Assembly (NCBI GenBank): GCA_022559985.1
Contig: JAFJTR010000065.1
Coordinates: forward strand, 1-64,000
Direction: 5' to 3'
DNA length: 64,000 bases
Origin: Parastagonospora avenae f. sp. tritici 18332-5
Lineage: Eukaryota; Ascomycota; Dothideomycetes; Pleosporales; Phaeosphaeriaceae
The stretch's first letter is position 1. Every line of letters starts with the position of its first letter. A model generated the notes under the pieces. The model worked only from the letters and a program-made list of their open reading frames with translations, searched no databases and was not told the origin of the DNA. This document shows, one piece after another, positions 45,280-54,261 of the stretch. Made by a program: the position numbers and the translations under genes.

Positions 45280-46215
45280 ACTGTCACTCATCGCGCGAAC
45301 GGACGACGCTCGAAAGAAGCCAAAGCTATAGGCCAACGATACCTCTACCCTTACGAAGAGGACGCCGTCGTCGATTTCGTGCTACAGTCTAGTGCCCTCG
45401 GTTTCCCTATACGCATGAAGTATTTACCAGCCATAGCGTTTAGTGCCACTCGCCACCGACCTAAAGCGGATAGACCACTGAAACCCCCTCATGTAAACTG
45501 GGTTGAGCCATTTGAGAGACGCCGGCCGGAGGTCATCGCGAAAAAGAACAGACCGCAGGACTGGAACCGGTATAATATCTATGATAAGGTCGTTGAATGG
45601 TTTGAGGTGATTGGGCCGGTGCTATGTGAGCCAGATGTCCGTCCAGAGAACGTCTAGAACATGGACGAGACTGGAGTGATGCTTAGCTTAATTCTGTTAA
45701 AGTCCTCGTTGGTAAGGATGATATACGCGGCTATAGAGGCGCACGCGTTAAGCGGACTATGGTAACTGCTGCTGAATGTATCTCCGCCGATGGTAGGTGT
45801 CTAAACCCTATGATAATCTGGCCTGCCTCAACCCACCGAGCTAATTGGACTACGCACCCTACCCCTGGTTGGGTCTATGCATTATCTGACTCAGGATTTA
45901 CTAACTCATACATCAGCCTACAGTGGCTGAAGCAAGTATTCGATCCCCAGACTAAACAGCAGGCGAATGGTAGACCGCGTATACTTATCTGGGACGGTTT
46001 CGGCACACACGAGACACTCGAAATCATGGAGTTCTCTTTTGAGAACAATATTAAGCTATGCCGCATGCCATCTTACACATCCTATAAGCTCCAGCCCTGC
46101 GATGTCGCAGCATTTGGCCCGCTGAAGGCAGCCTACCGCGATCAGGTTGAACGAATGGAGCGAGGCGGAGTGGGTACAATTGGCAAGCAGCATACAGATT
46201 GCGGAAGGCGTTAGC
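45280..46215 (+). pseudogene. Fot1/pogo-type transposase remnant (DDE_1)
   Basis: The + strand reads EEDAVVDFVLQSSALGFPIR, then RPLKPPHVNWVEPFERRRPE and YDKVVEWFEVIGPVL, typical of the Fot1 helix-turn-helix/CENP-B region. NMDETGVML (first catalytic Asp) follows a TAG at 45655-45657. A frameshift occurs near 45690. The frame resumes as MVTAAECISADGRCLNPMII, RILIWDGFGTHETLE (second Asp) and LQPCDVAAFGPLKAAYRDQV (third Asp). The C-terminus is lost after about 46215. The catalytic triad is present but the gene is broken by at least one stop, one frameshift and truncation. Confidence 0.85.
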
Positions 46216-46495
46216 CCCTCTCAACCCAAGGCCAAGGTACCGCGAGTACAGGTTGCTGAAGGCGGACAAAGAGCTAAAACCTTAGAGCCAAAGGCTACAG
46301 GTGCGAGGACGAACGAAGTACAGGCTTGGAAAGCCCCAGTGGCGCGGATGTGGTAGTGGAAGATATGGGATGATGAGCTTAGATCTATTCAGGCAGGCTT
46401 GCGCAGGCTGCGAAATGCGAATCATATTTCGTCTTTGTTGTACTTTCGGTGCGATACCATCTCTGCGCCAGACGTCGCACGCCCGTAGTTCTGCC

Positions 46496-46570
46496 GCCGT
46501 CCTTGCTGTACCCATCGTCGTTGTGCCCATCGTCGTTGTGCCCGTCCTCGTTGTGCCCGTTCTCGTTATG
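46496..46570 (+). repeat. 15-bp minisatellite inside the element
   Basis: About five units of the CCCATCGTCGTTGTG type, the last four clear from 46511 to 46570 with a few substitutions. No gene product can be attached to it. Confidence 0.75.
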
Positions 46571-46770
46571 CTTCGCTGTAAACGCACCGTGAAAGTTGGT
46601 GGTATCGGATTTGAAAAGTTCGTCATTCGAGCGGTTTGGCTGGACTTGAATTGTTTAAATCCTTACTTGAAGGCCGACAGCCTTCCGTTAGTGTTGCGGC
46701 GGATACAGTAGATCTCATGCGGGAGTGTGTTCCATACCAGGGCTTGTCTTAGCTCTAGCATTGCGTGTCA

Positions 46771-47091
46771 TCAACGCGAAGGCTCAGCGACGCGGAGTCT
46801 CAGAGTGATTCCTTCAGGTCGATTGTTGGCGACCGGTGCCAATGTATGTCCTGCGGGGAAGATGCTCTCATCGCCGGAATCGGAGTCGTCTACGGCTCTT
46901 CGGAGACGTGTCTCTTTCGGCATCGACCGCAGCTGCTCAGTTACATCGATTTCGATGTTTGCGCTGTAGTCATATACATGAAACGCCGGTTGGTTCTCCA
47001 CCCAAAACTTGTCATGTGTATTCTGTCGCATGTATTCTGGCCATTCTTGCATGGAGTCTGGAGAAACCCAGTTCGGGGCTAGCGCGGCCAC
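46771..47091 (-). CDS. Coding-like fragment of unknown origin inside the element
   Basis: An open minus-strand frame without an ATG at its start, rich in Trp, Glu and Asp (WVSPDSMQEWPEYMRQNTHD, then FWVENQPAFHVYDYSANIEI). Composition is protein-like rather than random, but I do not recognise it. It may be the last exon of a captured gene or a chance ORF. Confidence 0.25.
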   Translation of the reverse strand: MAALAPNWVSPDSMQEWPEYMRQNTHDKFWVENQPAFHVYDYSANIEIDVTEQLRSMPKETRLRRAVDDSDSGDESIFPAGHTLAPVANNRPEGITLRLRVAEPSR

Positions 47092-47953
47092 GCTCCAGCC
47101 TCCACCACAACCACTCCCTTCAGCGATATCTCTACAACCACAACAGCTATAGGAAAAAACGAAGAGTAAGTGTGAATCGCACGCGTCTTTCTATAGATTC
47201 ATGTGCAGAAACCTTTAACATTTTTTCTTATCTTATACCCATTTCTGCCCTTCATCTAGCCAGAAGAAGTCAGTTAAAGTGTGAGATCGATTGGATTGGA
47301 GGTGTCTCAGGGGACGGCAACGCCACTTCAGGTTCAGCGAGTATTCTGTCACTTATGCATCCTGCATCGTTCGGAGTGCTGCTAGGGTATCATTCGTCAG
47401 GCTCACGCGCCGATAGATATGCATGGTCTATTGGGTTGCCTTTTGTAGCATCTGGATAACCATTCACTAGCCGCTGAGATTCCGAGAAACACACCACTGC
47501 GCAGGCATCACACGGTACGGTACTCAACAAGCTTTGGTATCGTAAAAACTTGCGAGTCTATCTGTTCTTCACTTTCGTATGCACAGAAGGCTCGTCGCCG
47601 TTAACTACTCCCCTCTATAGAGCACTGACATGGATTTCAGTTGTATCAGGCTGATCAGAATGGTCTCAAGCTATTCACGTCAGGGAGGCGTTCTTCATGT
47701 ATGCGCTGTACATAGTCTCTTGGCATGGGATTCTCACGTCGTACAGCCTCCTGCATACCCCGCAGCTGGCCGTAAACCCTTATATGTGAAGATGGGGCCC
47801 TTACGACAACGTTGTTCGAAGGACAAGACCTAAGTTACTGTGGAACTGCTGGAGAAGGAGGCACTTCAATCCTTTTGATAACCTTCGTCCGGCCTCGAAC
47901 GCTAGACATTTCCCATTTAGTTTTCCAAACTTCAATTCAGCAACACTCAAGCC

Positions 47954-49158
47954 ATGAACCAAGACCTAGTGGAGATGATGCGCAGCACGTTGCCACCTGA
48001 GGAAACCTCGGTGTCGGCGATCATCGCACAGTATCTAGCAGAGAACAGCCAGATTTTCAAAGAACTGACTGATCTCCGATTGAAGGTATCTAAGACGAAA
48101 AGATATCAAGACCTTTGCTTACATACCGTTAGGGTTGGAATACCTCTGAGGGCGATCGGTTCTTCCAAGCTCGTCGTGCACAATCCGACAACGCCAATAA
48201 AACACAGAAGCAATTGCAAGGCTTGTTCAAAATGACATGTGAGATTGGACAGGAGATGGATGAGATCACATCAGTCATTACACTCGCAGCAGCTGATGGG
48301 AGTCAGTCCCCAAGAGTCCTGGACATCGGTATGGCCCCGGGTGGGTTCGCTCAGACTGTGCTCCGTAAACATCGCGACGCCAGGATACGGGGCATCACGT
48401 TGCCTTCAGAGATGGGAGGTCTGCGAATTATGCTGCCAGGATGGAGGGACGATTTGAAGGTTCGTATAGAATTCGCCGATATCACAATGCTAGTAAACGA
48501 GATGGGATGGCCAGCAACATCTATACCGGCTCAACACCCAGACATCGCAAAGTTCTCTTCAAAAAGACCGTTCCAGAACGAGACGTTCGACCTTATATTC
48601 TGTGGCGCGACGGGCGCAACGACTCGACATGCGCATGCTGGTGCCGAACATCATGAGTCGCATAAGAGGCTACGGTTAGCCACGAGCCAGCTAGTCTTTG
48701 CACTTCAGCGTTTACGCAATCAAGGGTCACTGGTCCTAGTCATGCACAAGCCAGAATCATTCGATACCGCTGAGGTCATCCGCACGTTCACAAAGTGCTC
48801 AACTGTGCGCCTGTTCAAGTCAAAAACGAAGCATGCAATCAAATCTTCCTTCTATATGGTGGCAATGGAGGTGGATACACAGAGTGAAGAGATGCAATCA
48901 GCCGTTGTTAAATGGAAGAAACAATGGAAGGATGCAACATTTCAGTCAGATGGAGCGCTCTCGACCTGTCTTCGCGCATCTGAAGATCAAGTTCGCGAGA
49001 TGCTGGCAGAGTTCGGACCACAGCTTATCGATCTTGCCACGCCACTTTGGAAGACCCAAGCTGATGCTCTGCGAGCTTCTCCATTTCTCAAAGAGTCGAA
49101 AAGCACGAGCGAAGCCAGGCCTGCAGCCGCCTCAACAATGCGCAATAGCACTCTTTGA
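47954..49158 (+). CDS. FtsJ/RrmJ-like SAM-dependent methyltransferase, transposon cargo
   Basis: Likely an RNA ribose-methyltransferase relative. Exons 47954-48085 and 48133-49158 join across intron 48086-48132 (GTATCT ... CGTTAG), restoring LRLK followed by GWNTSEGDRFFQARR; 385 aa, fully open. The Rossmann motif I reads RVLDIGMAPGGFAQTVLRKH, the FtsJ GxAPGG signature. NETFDLIFCGATGATT occupies the place where FtsJ enzymes usually have D-x-x-P, so that catalytic Asp may be absent. LVLVMHKPESFDTAEVI and HAIKSSFYMVAMEV resemble later FtsJ strands. A helical N-terminal extension and a C-terminal tail are additional. It lies entirely inside the TIR element and, unlike the transposase, is undamaged. 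Function and substrate are unknown. Confidence 0.8.
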
Positions 49159-49927
49159 GTCCTTTGTTCTTAGCTGGAAGTTGATGATGTGGGCGTGTAA
49201 TGGAAAGGCAGCACGCAGACTCGTGCTGCGTCAGATAGGCGAACAGTGATGCTACGGCTGCAAAGGTTTCGTTTTTGCAATATCCACCAACTCCTATACG
49301 CCTTTTTTCTTTGTTATCGCTATTGTAAAAGCGTGATGTAATCTGAATGTGGTATGGAGGTCAAAGACTAGTCATCAGCTATCTTCGGCTGGGTATTGTT
49401 CTTTGCTAACTACGCTGGCTGCTTACGCCGTGTTTTGGCTAGCTCCATACTGATCACTGGCAGGAGGCTGCGCCACAGTGTCAGCCTCTGTGGCTTATAA
49501 CTTATCATACTGTTATGATTACGTGAGGGTGCTGACGGTGCCTCGGAGCGAGCGGGGTTGGCTCGCTTAAGTCAATGAAGTACCGATCGGCGTGGCGACG
49601 CGGCATGAATCATCGTTTCATTGCCGCGATAGGGCTGAATACGGCCTATCAGCGTAGTCGTAGACCCTTAGGCGTTGATACTACCCTATGTAAGTATCAG
49701 GAGTGAAAAGAGCTTCGCGTTAGAGCTGCAGCAAAAGAGTCTTACTGCGCAGTGAGGAAACGGCCCCACTTTTGAGGCGTAACGGCGACGATGAGACTGG
49801 TAATTTTACTTAAGGGAGCGGTAAATCGGTAGAGGAAGACTCCTTGCATATACCTCCTGTAGTATAGGATACATATCAAACTGTAGGAGAAAATATGTCG
49901 TTTAGAAGTCTATGTATATTTGATTGT

Positions 49928-49966
49928 CTCGCTTCGGTGTGATATTCGCTACTTCGTAGGGGATAT
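49928..49966 (-). repeat. Right terminal inverted repeat
   Basis: The reverse complement begins ATATCCCCTACGA and shares CGAATATCACACCG with the left end. Followed by TA at 49967-49968. Confidence 0.82.
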
Positions 49967-50308
49967 TACATTACCAATCACGCGATATTGCGTGACGGAC
50001 TCTTTAATTTGCATTAGGTCGAGCAACTTGGTGGATGAGGCCATGAGTGCAGCCTGCGGGATGTTTTTGCGAATGACGACGTTGCCGTCTGCTACAACGC
50101 TGATCTTGGGGCCAGAGAGAAGGCTTGAGCATTCTTCGGGACTCGGTGCCATGACATTCACTGGAAGCTTAGCAGCTAAGTCGAGTTGTTCTTCTGCGAA
50201 GATAGTCTCCCATTGCTTGGGAATGGCCCTCGGGCCAAATAGCGTAAGTAGCTTGGAGCATCGTAGTGGATGGGTGTGATCGCTCATAGTCGTACCCTTG
50301 GATTCCAT

Positions 50309-51866
50309 ATTTATTGCAGTTCTAGATTCTTGCGACACCTGATTGTGTAAGGACTTTTGTGACCTATTTCATGTTATCTGGGGAAATTATTATATACTGA
50401 TGATGTCTACTAACAATGTTCCAAATGTTGAGTCTCTCAAAGAGTGCGGTAAAGGAACGCCAGATCGGCCCGCAATACCTATGTCTGTTGTGGCTTTGTT
50501 CACATTGTGCAATACTTCTTTTCGAAGCCGAGCGTTTGTCAACGACATTGTTTGAGAGCGGACGCGCTACAAGTATACACAATGCGAAGACAATACAACA
50601 ATTGCGACTGCAGGTAGAGTGCTTGAGCGAACATGATGCATAAACATGTTTTGTGACATGATGCTTGCTGCGTCACTGAATATTTGACGCATCGTCAATG
50701 ACACGTTAAGCACGAATCTAGTAACAAATCGAGACGGTGACCCTGCGCAATGACCTAGCCTACAAATATAAAATAAATTAAGCTTATTGAACGGAGATGG
50801 ACATGAAATGTAGAAGGTGCGTGGTGCGCCAGTACACTCGACGATGACTGGTATGTCGGCGCTCGAGCCTCTCTAATAATAGTGGACAACGTTGATTCAA
50901 TAGTACCTCAATGAATTTCGGAAGCTGTCGAACTACCGGAATCGTCAGTCTTCCTGTTGCTTGTAACAGTAGCGACATTGCTGTGAGCATGCATGAGTAG
51001 CTGTGAAGAACCTACCTTTGCATCACTCCGACGACTTTTCCTGTATTGCATGCTCCATTTGCGCTCCACTCGTCTTGGAAACAACTCTAGACACTCTAAG
51101 ATGTCAAATTCAGAAGTATACAACACTCCTCCCAACTGTACTGTCTGTCGTCTTTGATGTTGGTTAGAGATTAAAAAACCAAACTCTTCAACAGCGCGCA
51201 CCGTTTTAATGCAATCACCCCCTATAGCTCGCTAGATATGTCTCATTAGATCGTATATTTGGTCATGTTTGAAGAGACGAGAACTTTGATGGAGCCAGGA
51301 TAATGCATGTAATCAGTGTTCATCGAGTGCTATGGAATTATCCACAAATGAGTGTACGTCGAACCCAAAATGAACCAAAACGCCGGGCACGAGCAACAGT
51401 CTGCTTACATAGTGATCGTAGAAAGATTTTGGTGCAAAGTACTCGGGCAGCAGGACAAGGCGTAGGCATTTTGCGCGTGTTTTTTCCAATCTTGCTAAAC
51501 CGTCATTCAGGGTTGCGAGAAGCTTCCACCTGGCGAGCGGGTAGCCGCATGATCACGTGCGCTGCCCGCTGTTTCCCTACGAGCGTTTGCATGTAAACAA
51601 AAACAAGGGCCCTCCATACCCTCGCTCTGGGGATCTCTTTACCTCTTTTCGACACCCATTTCGAGCGCGCGGCCAGTCCCACCTTATTTCGAGGGTATAT
51701 AAATCCGGCAAACGGGCTTCAACTGTCCTATTGTTTGACCGTAGTTGAGCAGCAGGTGGCCCGAGGTATGTCTCTCGAACATGCTTGAGGCTTGTCCAAG
51801 TACTAATCAAACTGTAGTCTCGATTGCGTCAAGCATCTAAAGTCCAATAGCGCATACATTGTCAGC
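50309..51866. other. Spacer between two BTB-like loci
   Basis: About 1.5 kb between the divergent BTB-like relics (minus to the left, plus to the right). A TATA-like TATATAAAT is at 51696-51704, about 160 bp before the ATG at 51867, and may be the core promoter of that locus. No other gene is seen. Confidence 0.4.
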
Positions 51867-53285
51867 ATGGCTGAAGATCTATTGAGCAACGGATGCTCTC
51901 CGCATGTCAAACAGTGAGTCGGTCTGGGTGCACTTCAACTTTGTCCCTTCTGACCATATGTTCACAGAGAGCCTACTCATTCAGATCAACTACCTTCTAA
52001 GAAGTCACTGGCCAATCGTTGTCGCCGAGCTGCTCGGAAAGCCGCCGAGCTCACCAAAGAGTCGTCAATTGGACGTGCCAATGCACAGAGCTCGCAAGAG
52101 AAGGCTAGCCAGAACAACAATCGCACCAAGCCCGAGATGAATGGCAACTCGTTTCCCAAGCCGCTTGTATCTGAACCTCTCCAAGAGAACACGAAGCTGG
52201 TCGACAGTATGACTCCAGTCCATCGGTCATAGTTTCTGCCGAAGTTGGAAAAGCCGCTAGATTGTCCGTCAGCCCTCCTACCATCACTGAGCTGAACGAC
52301 TTCTTTCATTGTCCTAGCTCCCAGGGATATATCGTGGCAGGCCATCCCATCGACAGAGATCGCGAAGAGAAGTCAATCCCCAAAGCTCAAGCACAGCAGC
52401 CAGTGCCTACGGCCATGGAAGCCACTAGCGTTCTTCCTGGTTCTCTACCAGAAGCCTCTGGCGTCGTCTTCAGTGTCTTACGCAGAAGTCGCACAATTCC
52501 CCCCGCAGAAGACTACAAAGTCTACCGAGTTTAGCACAGATGCACCGCCCCAGCCAAAAGTTGTATACAAGTCGCCAGCTACTAGTGCCATGGTACAACA
52601 ACCGCTCGACAACCTCTACGTGATGATACGTCAGCAGCGCCTGAACCTGCTCAATGTCCCTCTGATCACGATCCATGTCGGTAACATTTCGGTGGCCGGC
52701 ATCTCTCAGCGTCTCGCGATGGCTTGCTGCTCAGTGTTGAGCAAGTACTTCGCCAAATTCCCCGAGTCGCTTGAGTACCGTTTCCCAGAGGGTCGCATAA
52801 CCCCTGCCGCCATTCACTACCTTCTTGTCACATGGGCAAAAGACATGAGCCAGATGTTCGAGACCTATGCGGTTCCTATGCAGGACTCGTTTGCCAAAGA
52901 CGTCGCCCTGTTGCGGGCCCCTCGCCTGTTAGTCATGGAGTCGTACACCAAGCACATTCTCAAAACTTAAATTCACTATCTGAAAGAGTACCTTCCGAGC
53001 TACGAGGAGATCGAGATCGTAGAGCAGAACGCTACAAGCGAAAAGGACCCATTGTGGACGCACATAGTTAACCACCTGTGCCACGACCGTCACAAGAAGC
53101 TGATGCCCGATCCCGATAACTTCGCAGACTTCTTGGAGGACCATCCGCGTCTTAAGAAGGCCATGGAGGACGCTGATGCCTACTTCGCTAGCGTGGCTAA
53201 GATGAGGAAGAAGATGGATGCTAAGGGCGGTTCGGGCCTGATTATGGCGACCGCTGAGGAGGCTGCGTTTTTGCGCAACCGTTGA
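51867..53285 (+). pseudogene. BTB/POZ-like paralogue with frameshifts and one stop
   Basis: ATG 51867; intron 51914-51967 (GTGAGT ... TCACAG) joins MAEDLLSNGCSPHVK to EPTHSDQLPSKKSLANR. The frame then breaks near 52210-52230 and again near 52450-52475. It continues as a BTB-like segment: LITIHVGNISVAGISQRLAM, SVLSKYFAKF and ITPAAIHYLLVTWAKDM. A TAA at 52968-52970 interrupts, but the same frame resumes IHYLKEYLPSYEEIEIVEQN and DPLWTHIVNHLCHDRHKKLM to 53285. The middle frame changes could in principle be introns but no good splice pairs fit. It is a paralogue of the 10008 gene and of the split gene at 43911-50308. Confidence 0.72.
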
Positions 53286-53578
53286 AACACTTCCCGAGAA
53301 CCATGCCCTCACTGAGTTCCCTAAAGATAAGCGACACAGCCATATCCGAGTATTTAAAGCTTGGAAAGGCTTTGAGAATAGTGGGGGCATGATCTGCTAG
53401 GGCGGTCGTATCACGAACCAAGCGCTGCCGCATTGTGTAGTTCGTCAGGCTTTACTTCGTACTACGCTCCGCATGCGACAAAACAACCATGAATTCATAA
53501 TGGATCCTTTCAAACATATAGCTTGTGTCTTCTCTCTACATGCTAGTCTTTGCTAACTCTTGAGCCCATCGCCATCTT
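53286..53578. other. Short spacer
   Basis: About 290 bp; no feature seen. Confidence 0.4.
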
Positions 53579-53740
53579 CTACCACTCTCCAGATCCATCT
53601 CCCCCGTGGGCTTGCTCCCACTCCTCTACCTCATCTGCGGTCTCAGCCCATCCCTCATCCAACCTCTCCTGCTCCTTCTCCTTCTCCTCCACCACGAAGA
53701 CTGGCAGATAGCAATCCTTGCAGTCGACCTTGACGTGCAT
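53579..53740 (-). CDS. Small acidic protein, unknown
   Basis: An ORF open from about 53947 without an ATG until 53740; from that ATG it encodes 53 aa: MHVKVDCKDCYLPVFVVEEK and then a Glu-rich tail. A TATA box (TATAAAA, minus strand 54030-54024) lies 290 bp upstream in the right direction. The open N-terminal extension (SPRALTVNCATTGYANTVTV) looks protein-like, so an upstream exon carrying the ATG is possible. A CxxC pair is present. Not recognised. Confidence 0.35.
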   Translation of the reverse strand: MHVKVDCKDCYLPVFVVEEKEKEQERLDEGWAETADEVEEWEQAHGGDGSGEW

Positions 53741-54261
53741 GCGCTCGTGATGATGACCGAACGGCACGACAGTGACGGTGTTAGCGTAGCCAGTAGTCGC
53801 GCAGTTCACCGTAAGAGCGCGCGGAGATGTCACGGTCGATCGGGTGTGCTTGGCTGATAGCTTAGAGACTGATGGTGAGCTAGCGATGTGTGTGCCGTGT
53901 TGTGGTGCGCGACGCACGAGTTCGGGGTCGTTCGATGGGTAGGACAATTCGCTTTTCTAGTTGTCTGGCTGTTGGTATGTGTGAAGATGTGGATGAGTGC
54001 GAGAATGAGGGACGGAGAGGTGCTTTTATAGTGATGAGGAAAGATTGCGACATGTTCGACAGCAAGCTGATTGTCTCAGGAGGAAACGATCTGTTCCAGA
54101 TGCCGGTTCGTGCAAGCTCTATACGATTCTATGACTGGAAAGGTCTATCTGTTTTGCGCCGTGACAGTGAAATGAAAAGGTATACAAATCTAAACGTGCG
54201 CCCGTAACATCAGATGGATGTGGACATGCTAAAGGAGATGCTGAAACTTCAATGCGTCCTG
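53741..54261. other. Region upstream of the small ORF, without an assigned gene
   Basis: Contains the open extension of the small ORF and its TATA box (see that entry). Otherwise no feature. Confidence 0.35.

Larger units (their letters stand above)
44381..49966 (+). mobile_element. TIR DNA transposon (Fot1/pogo-type, TA target) with cargo gene
   Basis: The ends are inverted repeats: 44381-44419 matches the reverse complement of 49928-49966 at 33 of 39 positions, both starting ATATCCCC on their own strand. TA flanks both ends (44379-44380 and 49967-49968), as expected for Tc1/mariner-pogo insertion. Inside are a decayed Fot1/pogo-type transposase (45280-46215), unknown coding-like DNA (46771-47091), and an intact FtsJ-like methyltransferase gene (47954-49158). 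Element orientation follows the transposase. The remaining parts (44420-45280, 46215-46770, 47092-47950, 49159-49927) show no genes. The element may be a composite formed by capture or nested insertion. It is presumably non-autonomous now because its transposase is broken. Confidence 0.82.
43911..50308 (-). pseudogene. BTB/POZ-like gene split by a TIR element
   Basis: The N-terminal half is 50308-49967 (ATG 50308) and the C-terminal half 44378-43911. The N-terminal part reads KISVVADGNVVIRKNIPQAA and SSTKLLDLM, the same BTB-like segment as in the genes at 10008 and 51867. The C-terminal part reads DVASLERLLDIF, FVQDVLLYQACLSLGIYYIH and DPLFKHLANDLCHRRIKK, matching the family's tail. Between them lies a 5,586-bp element. 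If the element and one TA are removed, the two halves join in one frame (810 nt, 269 aa) with no stop at the junction. The joined protein would lack the long coiled coil of the 10008 gene. As it stands the gene cannot make the full protein. Confidence 0.82.

Noticed and set aside
53741..53947. Extension of the small acidic ORF to 122 codons
   Set aside because: It begins at a TTG, and no ATG or credible upstream exon could be tied to it.
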